Shown: positions 26,931 to 36,302, counted from the first letter of the stretch. The stretch: DNA of 40,714 nucleotides from Methyloradius sp035460505 (GCA_035460505.1 DATHWP010000108.1:1-40714); one strand, 5' to 3'. The notes: a model not told the origin generated them from the sequence alone. Translations and numbers: made by a program.

Positions 26931-27776
26931 CTAATTAGTCAGCCTATCTGGAGGCACCACATCTGGCTCAATCTTACCGATTTCTAACCAACAAAACTCT
27001 GGCGTGAATGCGCCCAGCAATGCACAACCAAGCGCTTGCACTACAGGTTTCAATGAAGAATCATTGACTAAACCAAGTGGTGCAATACCCGCCGTTTGAG
27101 TCTTCACATGACTGGCACCATTAGCGCCCCAGGCATTCGCTAGGATGACATTTTTATCTCTAAAAACCAGCACGCCTGGGTCAAATTTACCTGAGTCCGA
27201 ACCACTTAAATTAAGCCCTATCGGCAAAGTTGTCACAGTAATCGCTGCATTGCCTGTATATAAACCGTTAGTCTCAAGCTTAAACCCTGTAATTGAGGTA
27301 ATTGCAGTAATCGCACCTAACACATCACCTGTAACTGTGTCTGGGCTATTGTTATTTGAAATACTACCGACCGCTGCATCATCATATTTTTTCAGCATTA
27401 CCGAGCTATCGCGATTGCGCCACAAGTTTCTTGCCCCCGTATCGGTAAAAGCGCTAGCGGCCTTATCATTTGACTGAATCTTTTGCCCAAAAGAGATCAC
27501 ACGTTGTCGCGCCTCATTTTCGATTTCCTGATAGCTTTTTGAATTACCAGGCCATGAGTTACTTGAACTATTACCGCCATACCAGACTGTACGTTCCCAA
27601 GCTGTGTATCTAGCGGTTTGCGCGGCAGCGGCTTTAACATCGGCATACTTACCCAGCATAGGGATAATGAGATATAGAGGCATCAAAAATAGCATGGCAC
27701 CGACGACAAATTCGGTCATTGCCTGACCCTTTTGGTGAGACTTGCTCATGCGTGAGTTGTATATATTCAAACTCAC
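26931..27776 (-). CDS. TadE-like pseudopilin, first copy
   Basis: A 281-residue protein with a class III prepilin signal: SHQKG then QAMTEF (Glu at +5), followed by the helix VVGAMLFLMPLYLIIPMLG and the TadE-like VKAAAAQTARYTAWERTVWYGG. The rest is a polar, mostly beta-rich domain with two late cysteines in LGCALLGAFTPEFCW. It starts at GTG, overlapping the TAG of the upstream TadG-like gene by one base (TAGTG). An internal ATG at codon 10 is an alternative. It is probably a minor pilin. Confidence 0.82.
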   Translation of the reverse strand: MSLNIYNSRMSKSHQKGQAMTEFVVGAMLFLMPLYLIIPMLGKYADVKAAAAQTARYTAWERTVWYGGNSSSNSWPGNSKSYQEIENEARQRVISFGQKIQSNDKAASAFTDTGARNLWRNRDSSVMLKKYDDAAVGSISNNNSPDTVTGDVLGAITAITSITGFKLETNGLYTGNAAITVTTLPIGLNLSGSDSGKFDPGVLVFRDKNVILANAWGANGASHVKTQTAGIAPLGLVNDSSLKPVVQALGCALLGAFTPEFCWLEIGKIEPDVVPPDRLTN

Positions 27777-29410
27777 TACAACAACCCTGTCCCAATAATA
27801 GAAAGGCCCTGCTCGAAAATACTGTTAGGGACTAACCGTGCCTGCCAATATGGACTGTACAGGCTTCCCCACTCGGTCTTGCCATCGTCACGTTTGAATA
27901 TTCCCCATTCAGGGCTGCCTTGGGCACGCACAAATTGTGAACTCGGACGTGAAAAATAGGCTTGAGCTTTGGAAAGTGCACGTAAATTATTGCTTGGGTT
28001 ACCCATGGGTAAATTCAGTTTGCCATCCGAACCGCCTCCAATGGTGTAATCGCCTGTGCTGGAGGTAATCAAGCTACTATTGGGTCTCTCAACTTCTACC
28101 ACCCATGAAGGCGCAACATCGTTCAGGTTAGTCTTGTTAGTCGCGTTTGCCTGTTGGCTCGCATTGCTTTTAATATTAGCAGCCAAGTCATAGTAATCAC
28201 GGATACCCGCTCTTGAATCGAGGTTGGCACCAGGGCCTTCTGCCACTTTGATCCACGCTGGAATTGCTGTCATTGGATTCACATGCACACCACCGTATGG
28301 AAATGTGGCTAAAGGGTCAACGTCTGTATTTGCAGGGTTGCGATGCCCAAAGTTATTACTTAAGCCAAGCCCTTGCGATGATATCCAGGCAGAATTACCA
28401 GCCGCAGCCGCACCAGCGCCTGCTGGTAAAGGTGGTAATGGAAATGGAATAGGCACTGGAATACCAAATACGGGAATAGTCAGACACATGATGACAAATA
28501 AACCTGTTGAATCCAGGCTATCCCAACCTTTCATATTTTGGTCTGCGACGTTGGTATTGTTCTTGAGCACACTACCGCCAGAGTGAAACTGCATCATCAG
28601 TAATGGGCCGACGCCATAGGTAAACAACCTGGTTGGGTCAATCAAAATAGGAAGTGGCCAAATCGGCGGTAATGACCTGTCTTTATAAAAGACATCAGTA
28701 GAGGCTTGCGTCACTTTAGCCATGCGGTCATCGCCATCGGTGTTGCCAGACGGTGAAAAACTCTTGGTAAACGTGTAATAGTTAGCCGCATAAGCAGCCA
28801 AGGCCAGATTGCCAAAATCCGATACTTTCGCTTCTGGTTCATTCGCTTCAACTACATTTGGAATGACCTGCAATGGAATGCTAGCCACAACTGCTAAGTG
28901 GTAAGCTTTAGAAGCGTAATACAGGCCATCAATTAGAAAATCAATGGCTTTAACGGCTGGGCCGGCAACAGGATCAAGCACAGATTTAATACCATTACTA
29001 AAACCCTTGGCTACATTAAATGGGGTTGACCACATGGCTTTTAATGATGAGAAACTAGAGATGGTTTCCTGAATTGATACATATTCACCATTGTAGGTAT
29101 CATAAAAATTGCGAGACCAGCCGGTTAAGCTGACAATCTGGGCAACAGCCACTTGATTAGCAATCATGCCGCGATTCATATAGGCGGCAAAATTGAGGTC
29201 TCTGGCTTCGGCGACTGCAGCACTGTAAGCGGCTGCATCGGCGGTATTCTGTAATTTGATACGATGGTATGAAAGCTGTCCGCTATTGAATGTAACTAGC
29301 GTTACAAGCAGAACAATCACTGAGGTGACAGTAATGAACACAATAGACTGACCACGCTGTTTGCGCGGATATGCCATTGCTAGTTCAGCGATAGAAAAAC
29401 GCTGATTCAT
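27776..29410 (-). CDS. TadG-like Flp pilus-assembly protein
   Basis: A 544-residue protein with an N-terminal KQRGQSIVFI segment and a membrane helix (VTSVIVLLVTLVTFNSGQL). The conserved stretch LQNTADAAAYSAAVAEARDLNFAAYMNRGMIANQVAVAQI follows, which marks the TadE/G-like family in many proteobacterial Tad loci. The prepilin-like motif keeps Gly-Gln but lacks the +5 Glu, so it may not be processed or may stay membrane-anchored. A second Gly/Ala/Pro-rich hydrophobic stretch (GIPVPIPFPLPPLPAG) lies near the middle. No von Willebrand A metal site was seen. It is the first gene after the flp hairpin. Confidence 0.85.
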   Translation of the reverse strand: MNQRFSIAELAMAYPRKQRGQSIVFITVTSVIVLLVTLVTFNSGQLSYHRIKLQNTADAAAYSAAVAEARDLNFAAYMNRGMIANQVAVAQIVSLTGWSRNFYDTYNGEYVSIQETISSFSSLKAMWSTPFNVAKGFSNGIKSVLDPVAGPAVKAIDFLIDGLYYASKAYHLAVVASIPLQVIPNVVEANEPEAKVSDFGNLALAAYAANYYTFTKSFSPSGNTDGDDRMAKVTQASTDVFYKDRSLPPIWPLPILIDPTRLFTYGVGPLLMMQFHSGGSVLKNNTNVADQNMKGWDSLDSTGLFVIMCLTIPVFGIPVPIPFPLPPLPAGAGAAAAGNSAWISSQGLGLSNNFGHRNPANTDVDPLATFPYGGVHVNPMTAIPAWIKVAEGPGANLDSRAGIRDYYDLAANIKSNASQQANATNKTNLNDVAPSWVVEVERPNSSLITSSTGDYTIGGGSDGKLNLPMGNPSNNLRALSKAQAYFSRPSSQFVRAQGSPEWGIFKRDDGKTEWGSLYSPYWQARLVPNSIFEQGLSIIGTGLL

Positions 29411-29454
29411 CTGCCGAACTCCCCTTCAGTAGATAGAACGAAAACTTGGAAAGT

Positions 29455-29486
29455 CAGGCTGACAAAACACTCAATTTATCAGCCTG
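29455..29486 (-). terminator. Hairpin between flp and the rest of the Tad operon
   Basis: On the minus strand CAGGCTGA and TCAGCCTG pair perfectly over 8 bp with a 16-nt loop, followed by ACTTTCCAAGTTTTCG without a real U run. It lies 62 bp after the flp stop and 44 bp before the TadG-like gene. It could be a leaky terminator or a processing and stability element that lets the major pilin be made in excess. Confidence 0.6.
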
Positions 29487-29548
29487 CCTTGTAGATTAGT
29501 GCATTATTTAAAGCTTGAAACGTGTAAAAAGCACTAACTAAATCAATA

Positions 29549-29809
29549 TTATTGCTCGTTACCGTATGTACCCAAGGTTTTCTTCTTGGTGCCCGTATCT
29601 TCGGCAGCTTGGCCAGCGGTCTTAGCTGCATTTTGTGCAGTTTGCGCTTTAGAGCCAGCCATTTCTTGTGCCATACCTGCTGTTTGCGCACGAATGGTAC
29701 CGCCAAAGTAGCTATATACACCGATCGCAGCTACAGCAATCAGTGCCACGATAATGATGTACTCGGTCATACCTTGACCAGATTGTTTTTTCAAATTCAA
29801 AATATTCAT
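29549..29809 (-). CDS. flp: Flp family type IVb major pilin
   Basis: An 86-residue Flp prepilin. The leader MNILNLKKQSG ends in the Gly expected before the TadV-type peptidase site. The mature chain starts QGMTEYIIIVALIAVAAIGVY with Glu at +5 and Tyr at +6, then a polar Ala/Gln/Lys-rich tail (about 45 residues), longer than in the shortest Flp pilins. Subunits assemble into the Flp pilus used for adhesion and biofilm formation. It has a strong ribosome binding site (GGGGA) and its own gap on both sides, which fits high expression as the head of the operon. Confidence 0.93.
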   Translation of the reverse strand: MNILNLKKQSGQGMTEYIIIVALIAVAAIGVYSYFGGTIRAQTAGMAQEMAGSKAQTAQNAAKTAGQAAEDTGTKKKTLGTYGNEQ

Positions 29810-29882
29810 ATAATTCCCCGATTATTTAACTAATAAATCTAACTCAAAGACACTATCTACAACGACTAACAAGCATAACCGA

Positions 29883-29912
29883 ATATTACGCAGCCATGCC
29901 TGATTTTAACAA
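29883..29912 (-). promoter_or_regulatory. Candidate promoter of flp
   Basis: On the minus strand TTGTTA (29912-29907) and TAATAT (29888-29883) are spaced by 18 bp, with four of six consensus bases in each box, leaving a leader of about 70 nt. The 162-bp gap also holds an AT-only hairpin (29934-29950) after the tpsA stop. The promoter call is by eye only. Confidence 0.3.
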
Positions 29913-29971
29913 TATTTCTCAAAATGAATAGCAAAAATATAGGATATTTTCTGGCATTTATTGCACTTCAC

Positions 29972-32900
29972 TTATTGCACCTTGGTAGAAGCTTTGCAAC
30001 TTGCCCTCTGCTCAGAAGCTGTTCCTGAGTTTTGCCTTAGTCTCATCCCTGTTGCTTTCATCTGAATCATATCTCCATTAGGCTGCCCAGCCTTGGAGAC
30101 TGTTTTAACTGACTGGCTTTCATCTTCACAAGGTGGATAGCTTTCAGCTTGATTAGTATCATTTTGTGCGACCAGTTTTGCATCACTGGTTGAACCACCG
30201 CCCGCACCACCAGCAAATGGATTATCTGCATCAGCACTAGTGTTTTGATCAACCGTTCCAGCCGAATTGTTTGCGCTGTCACTAGTGCTACTCGTAGCAC
30301 TAGATGACGAAGAATTTGAATTACCATTCTGGCCATTGCTTGAACCCGTGTTGTTGCTTGCAAATTGTGTTGATCCGCTGCCATTCGCACTCGAGCCATC
30401 ACTAAATGAAGCGCCGCCAGAAGAGTCACCAAAGCTATTATTGGCTAGATTACTGTTGCCGCCACTTGCTCCACCGGAGAATCCATTAGTATTTCCACCA
30501 GCACTATTTGCGGAGTTGCTCCCAGCGCTCGCCGTGTTGCTTGCTGTGCTGCTACCGCCGCCATTAAAGCCGTTTGAACCAGCTGCAGCACTTGAATTTG
30601 AACTGCCAGAACTAGAGCTACCCGCGCTGGAACTACTGGAACCACCGCCACTTTGATTGTTCCCAGCAAACTGGGTAGAGCCGCCACTGGCGCCCGAACC
30701 ATCACTAAATGTTCCCCCACCAGCGCTATCACCAAAATTATTATTGGCAAGGTTACCGCCGCTGCTAGCGCCGCCACTAAATCCGTTGGAATTATTCTGG
30801 GTATTATTGCTGGCCTGAGTATTGCCAGCGCTGTTACCAGAGCCACTACTGCTGGACGATCCACTTGTATTGGTCGTTCCGCCAGCACCTGAAGTGCCAG
30901 AGGTGTTAGCACTACCGCCACTATTAGAGGTGCTACCGCCCGTTTGGCTGTTGCCTGCAAACTGTGTGCCGCCTGATGTATTGGTAACGCCAGAACCATC
31001 GCTAAAGGTTGCACCGCCAGCACTATCGCCAAAATTACTGTTGTTAGTGCCGCTACCGCTTGAACTGCTACCACCACCTGAGAACCCGTTGTTATTCGAG
31101 TTGCTGGCAATTTGCGTATTACCAGAATTCGTTGAGCCACTGGAATTCGAATTCCCAGCATTTGAGCCATTACTGTTTGAATTATTATTAGCACCTCCAC
31201 TACCCGTTCCGTTATTTGCGGCTTGTGTATTGCCACCAGCTCCAGTATTAGAACCATCACTCAAGGTCGCTCCACCAGACGTATTTCCGCTCGATCCAGA
31301 TGAATTGCTATTATTATTTGCGCCGCCAGTAAAGCCATTGTTATTCGTATTATCAGCAACCTGCGTATTACCATTACTGTTATTACCTGGCTGATTACCG
31401 CCCGGCAAAGTGCCATCGCTCAGGGTACCGCCACCAGTATTATTGGTGCCGGAATTATTGTTGTTATTGCTGTTAGTACCGCCGCCATTGAATCCATTAT
31501 TGCCATTATCAGCAGTCTGGGTATTACCGGGATTGTTGTTGGCAGGGTTCGTACCATCACTCAGCGTTCCACCGCCAGTGTTGTTTACAGGGTTACTGTT
31601 ATTGTTGCCGTTGTTACCACCACCAGTGAACCCATTATTATTGCCTGTGTTATCAACAACAGGATTATTGCCATTCTGATTAGTTGGCGTGGGGTTGTTA
31701 TTGCCTGGAGTAGTGCCGTCGGTAAGGGTACCACCGCCAGCAGGGTTGCTATTGTTGCTAGGCGGGTTAGATGTCTGGCCACCATTTTGTATCGGGTTAT
31801 TGTAGCCAGGGTCAGTGCCACTGAATTGGCCGCCACCTGCCAAACCATCTGCCGGCGTCCCTAATGTATCGTTAGGGTTTCCCGCCTGGTTGCCTGGAGT
31901 GGATGGGTCAGAAGGCGTACCATTATTTCCGCCTGGGTTGCCTGTCACCTGCCCTGGATTGTTTGCCGCTTGAGTTGTGCCAGAGCCTGGCGGGTTTGCT
32001 GTTTCATTGCCACCACCATTATTGGTTTCAGGCGCATTTGTGCCCCCTGGGCCAGAATCATTACCATTGCCACTTGAACCACCGCCGTTATTGCCACCAC
32101 TATTGTTGTTATTTCCACCGCCTGTACCGCTACCAGTCTGGCTGCTATTAGGTGGCACTGTGCCACCAACGCTGGTTGTGTTAACCCCATTAAGCACGAT
32201 GTTTCTGGTAGGGCTTGCAGCATTACCTTGTTGCAGTGAATCCTTGATATAAATCTTGGAATTCGTCGTAGTCATTTTTGTTAGGCAAGGCAAGCTTGCA
32301 ACACCGCATATAAATGCTGGTGAGGGTGAATATGGTGCAGACAAGTTACTGCTGTTGTTCCATGTAGCTGGAGAATCAGGGTTGAAGGCGTAGTTATTAT
32401 AAAAGCGCCCTAATGTCTCAAAATACAGCGTCATGTCACCAAGAGAAATTTGTTGGGCTGACGTATCAGTGGCATAGCCAACACTGATATTTCCGCTATA
32501 ACCCGAGCCGCCAAAGAGAATAGTGCTTGAAGGGTTAAACTGGTCTAGCAAGCCGCTCTTTGCCAGATTGCTAACATAGTATGTTGTATTAACATCAGCA
32601 ACGCCCGGCGCATTGTAGGCTAGCTGAATATTACGCGTATCGGTAAAAGGCCTCAGGTTCACATAAGTTTTCGCGCCAGTGCTGATAGTGCCTTGTACAA
32701 AATCCAGATTATTCGCAATGAATATCAAATCTTGTCTCGTTGAGCTTCCAGTAACAATATTGCTACTGCCATCAAAAACATAAGTATTGGTCGAACGATT
32801 ATCCATACTCAATAGCTTAATGTTTTGCGATTTAATACGTACCGCCCCCACAGGTTTATTGGTTGCGGCGATCTGCGTACCTGTGTTTTGTTCAGTGTAA

Positions 32901-35900
32901 GCATCGGCAATCTGTCCAAGCGCACTGATTGTCAGTACGCCACTGCCGTGGCTGGTATTATCAATATCTACCGCTTTACCACCGAGTGCAGTCAAAGTAG
33001 CAATATTGGTTGCCAGACTAAATACTGCTTTATCACGATCACCTTTAATGCCCAATGAGTCGGCATTCAATGAACCACTTCCCGTAGTCTTGATAATGGT
33101 GTCATTGGACGTAGAAATAGTAATGCCCACTGCAGAGTTAGTTGAAACCACTTGATTAAAAGTGGTATTGCCATTTGAATTGGTTGCTATGCCATAAAGC
33201 GCTTTACCGCTGGCAGCGCTACTCACCATACTCATTGCACCCAAGTTGAGAGCGTTACCCGCCACACTCACACCATTATTGATATTCTCTACAAGCTTGT
33301 TGATATCTGCATAAGTAACTGGGTTAAGACCAGAGGCTGGAATTATTCGCTCTGCAGTTTGCTCGGCTTTAATCACAGCGAGCGCTGCAGATGTATCAAT
33401 GTTGCCATTACCACCATTGAATTGAGTGTTAAGTGATACCCCAGGCTGGGATGCCCCTTTTGACGTAATACTATTCGTAGCAGTAATGTTGCCTTTAGCG
33501 TTTATGTCAACTTGTGAACGCCCGCCTGTGGATTCTGCCAAGACCTGCTTAGTGGTGACATTGCCGTTATTTGACTGTATCAATACTGAGGCAGAGTGAG
33601 CCAACTGACTGGCATCCGCCTGCTGCACAGCAGTGTCGTAGGCCTTAATCAGACTGTTGTTAGTAATTGAACCATTGGTTGAAATCAGCGAAACTTTAGC
33701 TGCCTCAACGGCAAAACCGCCACCACCCTGAGCCAGAATATTATTGTTGATGGTCATATTACCTGACGAAGTCAGCGCAATAGTGGCTGGAGAAGTGGCA
33801 TTGGCGGCGCTATTATTTGCGAGTGCGCTCAGCGCACCATTTACAGTTAAAGCATTAGACTGCGCGGATATAGATGCACTCCCCGCACTGCGAGAAAGAA
33901 CAGCGTTACCAATGGTCATATCGCCGCTCGAAGTAAGAGAAACATTTGCGTTAGCGCCCGCATTATTAGCCTGGGAAGTCACTGTATTAGCGAGTGTCAT
34001 CGCTGATGAAGACTGCAAAATTACCGCCGATGAGCCGTTACCACTCGCTGAAATAGCGCTATTCACCGCCATATTGCCACCTGATTTCAGGTTAACTGTA
34101 GCGAAGTCACTAGCATTGCTTGCAGTGGCATTCACAGTGCCAGACACTGTCAGCACATGAGTAGATTCAATATTCAGCGATGCATTGTTTCCCGCAGTGC
34201 TTTGCAAGGCAGTATTGTTAACGATGAGATCATTAACAGATTTAAAAGCCAGACTGTTTTTAAGGTTGGTGCCTGAAATCTTATTGACTTCATTATTCTG
34301 GGCAAGTGTCACTAGGCTGGTATTAGCAATGGCCACGCTATCGGCTTTTATTCGAGTGCCATTTGTTTGTGAAACAGTGCCGGTCGTATTGTAATTAACT
34401 GCACCCGTGCCAGTAGTATCAAGATTTGCAGTATTGATATTGCCGCTGGTGGATAAGAGCGAAATACTACCGCTACCCGAATTGAGATTTACTGTGCCGA
34501 TATTTCCAGTCACAGAGCTCAGAGAGATAAGGCCACCATTTGAAGTCAAGTTTCCGATATCAATAGCACCACTACCTTGGGCTTGAATCGTGATATTGCC
34601 ACCCTGAGTCGATATCGTATCGGCTTTGTTGGCAAAGGTCACCCCACCAGTAGTGGTGGAAGTTAAGCGTAAGCTACCAGAACTGGTCTGCGCCATACTT
34701 AAAGCTCCACCGCCCAAATCTGCCAATGTAATCAAGCCTGTGGCTTCTAACACCACATTCGCGTTGGCTGCTGCTGCTTGTAATGTACCTCTTGAAATCG
34801 TATTGCCGCCATTGTCCGCAGTCGCCACCAGTATCTGGTTGGCCGGTGCATTACCAAACTCAGTATCAAGTGAACCTGAAGCAGCAGCACCTGCAGTGAT
34901 CGTAATGGTGCTGGGATCGAGCAATAAAGTGCCGTATTGCTGAGAGAGCGCTGTTAAATCAGCAAAGCCATTGAATACAAGATTCTGCTTACCTGAGACT
35001 TCTGCATTGCCACCTGCCCCTGTGCCAGCTCCTTTTGCTGAAATAAAGCCATCAAAGCGCGTGGCATGATTTGCCCAAACAACGACTGAACCGCCGTTAC
35101 CCGCCAAGCCATTCGCTAGCAGATTGGCACTACTAGCTACATAGGTGTTGTCTGAAACCTGACCAGCAGTTGTAGCACCATGAAAATCGCCACCGACCCT
35201 CACCTGTCCACCTGTAGCGCCACTCACATCCAATGTGGAGTCGGCAAACACACCGGTTTGTTTACCTGCAACAATGATGCTTCCACCTGCGCCAGTTGTG
35301 CCCGTTGCGGCTAATTGCCCTGATACTGCGGCAACGCCTTGGTCATTCGTTACCTGTATGGTGCCGCCACGTTTACCGCTAGTGTTGATTGATCCTGTGG
35401 ATTTGGTAACCCCAGAAGATGCAGAGAGAATCACTGCCCCATCTTGCTCGTCAATGCTTTGTGCACGCAACACGCCTGTGTTGTTGACCACCATCCCAGT
35501 CAACTCATTCGCACCACGGGCTGACATCACAATCTTGCCGCCATCAGCGCTAATCAAGCCAGCGTTCTCTACACTGGCAATCTGGCGGAGTGCGCTACCT
35601 TCTACCGAGAAACCTACCAACCCATCGCTCTGGGTTTCAATCGTCACGCGGTCAGCAGAAACTAGCCCGATACTGCCTTTGCTTGCGTTAATCTGGCCCG
35701 TAACGGTATTGCTAACTTTATCAGCAGCGAGCAAAGCATAGCCACCACCACGGATCGTGATCACGCCAGCATTTTCAATCGATGCTGCGCTATTGCGTTC
35801 AAAACTGTAATGATTAGATAAGAAGTCAGAATCCGAGATCGACATGGTTGTCGCCACCAGACCTGCAGTATCAACGCTGGAACCAAAGCCAAAGAATATG

Positions 35901-36301
35901 CCGTTGGGGTTAACTAGAAAAACCTTACCATTCGCTGACAACGACCCCAATATACTTGAGGGGTCACCACCTGTTACGCGGTTAAGCACCACGCTGTTGC
36001 TGCCTGGCTGTACAAAATTAACGCTGGATGAAGAACCAATCGAGAATGAGCCCCAGTTGATAATGGCTTTATCTGTGGTTTGTGTAATAGTCTGGTTTTG
36101 ACCAGCTTGGCTGATTGAAGCGGTACCACTGATGACTTGTCCTGCTGTCGGCAAATCCTGTGAAAAGGCAGCAAAACTAGTAAAGGCGGTCGCAACAAAG
36201 AAGGCAACCTGCTTCACATTAAAGGCTTGACGCGCGGACGAACGGAAATTTTCCGAGATTCGGAGATGCTGTTTCAATTTGCCAGTCTTATGGCATTTCA
36301 T
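29972..36301 (-). CDS. TpsA exoprotein: filamentous-haemagglutinin-type adhesin with repeat tail
   Basis: A 2109-residue secreted protein. An extended signal peptide (hydrophobic about 30-46) precedes the TPS secretion domain (about 48-170): SVVLNRVTGGDPSSILG followed by NPNGIFFG with NPNG at 131-134. Next is a long beta-helix region with FHA-like repeats, including GGSVVVWANHATRFDGFISA and QYGTLLLDPSTITI, up to about residue 1380. A Gly/Asn/Ser-rich tail runs to about 2020 and contains seven GG-x-[TS]-[LF]-x-DG repeats. The final ~80 residues hold Cys2058 and Cys2102, like the cysteine pairs with which some TpsA adhesins stay tethered to their transporter. The partner TpsB is 72 bp upstream. 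Target and toxin activity are not evident; no contact-dependent-inhibition toxin domain was recognised. Confidence 0.93.
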   Translation of the reverse strand: MKCHKTGKLKQHLRISENFRSSARQAFNVKQVAFFVATAFTSFAAFSQDLPTAGQVISGTASISQAGQNQTITQTTDKAIINWGSFSIGSSSSVNFVQPGSNSVVLNRVTGGDPSSILGSLSANGKVFLVNPNGIFFGFGSSVDTAGLVATTMSISDSDFLSNHYSFERNSAASIENAGVITIRGGGYALLAADKVSNTVTGQINASKGSIGLVSADRVTIETQSDGLVGFSVEGSALRQIASVENAGLISADGGKIVMSARGANELTGMVVNNTGVLRAQSIDEQDGAVILSASSGVTKSTGSINTSGKRGGTIQVTNDQGVAAVSGQLAATGTTGAGGSIIVAGKQTGVFADSTLDVSGATGGQVRVGGDFHGATTAGQVSDNTYVASSANLLANGLAGNGGSVVVWANHATRFDGFISAKGAGTGAGGNAEVSGKQNLVFNGFADLTALSQQYGTLLLDPSTITITAGAAASGSLDTEFGNAPANQILVATADNGGNTISRGTLQAAAANANVVLEATGLITLADLGGGALSMAQTSSGSLRLTSTTTGGVTFANKADTISTQGGNITIQAQGSGAIDIGNLTSNGGLISLSSVTGNIGTVNLNSGSGSISLLSTSGNINTANLDTTGTGAVNYNTTGTVSQTNGTRIKADSVAIANTSLVTLAQNNEVNKISGTNLKNSLAFKSVNDLIVNNTALQSTAGNNASLNIESTHVLTVSGTVNATASNASDFATVNLKSGGNMAVNSAISASGNGSSAVILQSSSAMTLANTVTSQANNAGANANVSLTSSGDMTIGNAVLSRSAGSASISAQSNALTVNGALSALANNSAANATSPATIALTSSGNMTINNNILAQGGGGFAVEAAKVSLISTNGSITNNSLIKAYDTAVQQADASQLAHSASVLIQSNNGNVTTKQVLAESTGGRSQVDINAKGNITATNSITSKGASQPGVSLNTQFNGGNGNIDTSAALAVIKAEQTAERIIPASGLNPVTYADINKLVENINNGVSVAGNALNLGAMSMVSSAASGKALYGIATNSNGNTTFNQVVSTNSAVGITISTSNDTIIKTTGSGSLNADSLGIKGDRDKAVFSLATNIATLTALGGKAVDIDNTSHGSGVLTISALGQIADAYTEQNTGTQIAATNKPVGAVRIKSQNIKLLSMDNRSTNTYVFDGSSNIVTGSSTRQDLIFIANNLDFVQGTISTGAKTYVNLRPFTDTRNIQLAYNAPGVADVNTTYYVSNLAKSGLLDQFNPSSTILFGGSGYSGNISVGYATDTSAQQISLGDMTLYFETLGRFYNNYAFNPDSPATWNNSSNLSAPYSPSPAFICGVASLPCLTKMTTTNSKIYIKDSLQQGNAASPTRNIVLNGVNTTSVGGTVPPNSSQTGSGTGGGNNNNSGGNNGGGSSGNGNDSGPGGTNAPETNNGGGNETANPPGSGTTQAANNPGQVTGNPGGNNGTPSDPSTPGNQAGNPNDTLGTPADGLAGGGQFSGTDPGYNNPIQNGGQTSNPPSNNSNPAGGGTLTDGTTPGNNNPTPTNQNGNNPVVDNTGNNNGFTGGGNNGNNNSNPVNNTGGGTLSDGTNPANNNPGNTQTADNGNNGFNGGGTNSNNNNNSGTNNTGGGTLSDGTLPGGNQPGNNSNGNTQVADNTNNNGFTGGANNNSNSSGSSGNTSGGATLSDGSNTGAGGNTQAANNGTGSGGANNNSNSNGSNAGNSNSSGSTNSGNTQIASNSNNNGFSGGGSSSSGSGTNNSNFGDSAGGATFSDGSGVTNTSGGTQFAGNSQTGGSTSNSGGSANTSGTSGAGGTTNTSGSSSSSGSGNSAGNTQASNNTQNNSNGFSGGASSGGNLANNNFGDSAGGGTFSDGSGASGGSTQFAGNNQSGGGSSSSSAGSSSSGSSNSSAAAGSNGFNGGGSSTASNTASAGSNSANSAGGNTNGFSGGASGGNSNLANNSFGDSSGGASFSDGSSANGSGSTQFASNNTGSSNGQNGNSNSSSSSATSSTSDSANNSAGTVDQNTSADADNPFAGGAGGGSTSDAKLVAQNDTNQAESYPPCEDESQSVKTVSKAGQPNGDMIQMKATGMRLRQNSGTASEQRASCKASTKVQ
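30360..31740 (-). repeat. Tandem imperfect repeats coding the TpsA Gly/Asn/Ser tail
   Basis: Residues about 1521-1981 of the exoprotein hold seven spaced copies of a module: GG-x-[TS]-[LF]-[ST]-DG-[TS], then a spacer, then T-Q-x-A-x-N, then N-GF-[STN]-GG. Early copies use TL and Asn-rich spacers. The last three use TF or SF, are preceded by FGDS-x-GG, and have Ser-rich spacers. Spacer lengths vary. The low-complexity coding also leaves long open frames on the other strand, which are not genes. Confidence 0.85.
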
Positions 36302-36302
36302 G

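Noticed and set aside
17452..29809. Type II secretion or type IVa pilus system as an alternative name for the pilus operon.
   Set aside because: The Flp pilin, CpaB with SAF domain, TadB plus TadC split platform and TadD/TadE/TadG-like proteins define a Tad system. No GspD/E/G or PilA/B/C/T set is present.
29934..29950. AAAATAT-agg-ATATTTT as a terminator for tpsA.
   Set aside because: The stem has only A-T pairs and no flanking U run on the minus strand, so it would be unstable. It was kept only as a remark.
30360..31740. A repeat array that at first glance could suggest CRISPR or an intergenic repeat cluster.
   Set aside because: The units are imperfect, in frame with tpsA, differ in length and vary mostly at synonymous or composition-neutral positions. 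They are protein repeats.
30267..31848. Long open frames on both strands through the tpsA repeat region (for example Leu/Pro-rich ones on the plus strand at 30822-31394 and 31410-31679).
   Set aside because: They arise because Gly/Asn/Ser-rich coding DNA rarely makes stops in other frames. The products are low-complexity Leu/Pro or Val/Ala runs without domains or ribosome binding sites.
29972..36301. Contact-dependent inhibition (CdiA) with immunity gene.
   Set aside because: No toxin-like C-terminal domain, VENN-type boundary or small immunity gene follows. The C-terminus is a repeat tail with a short charged end.
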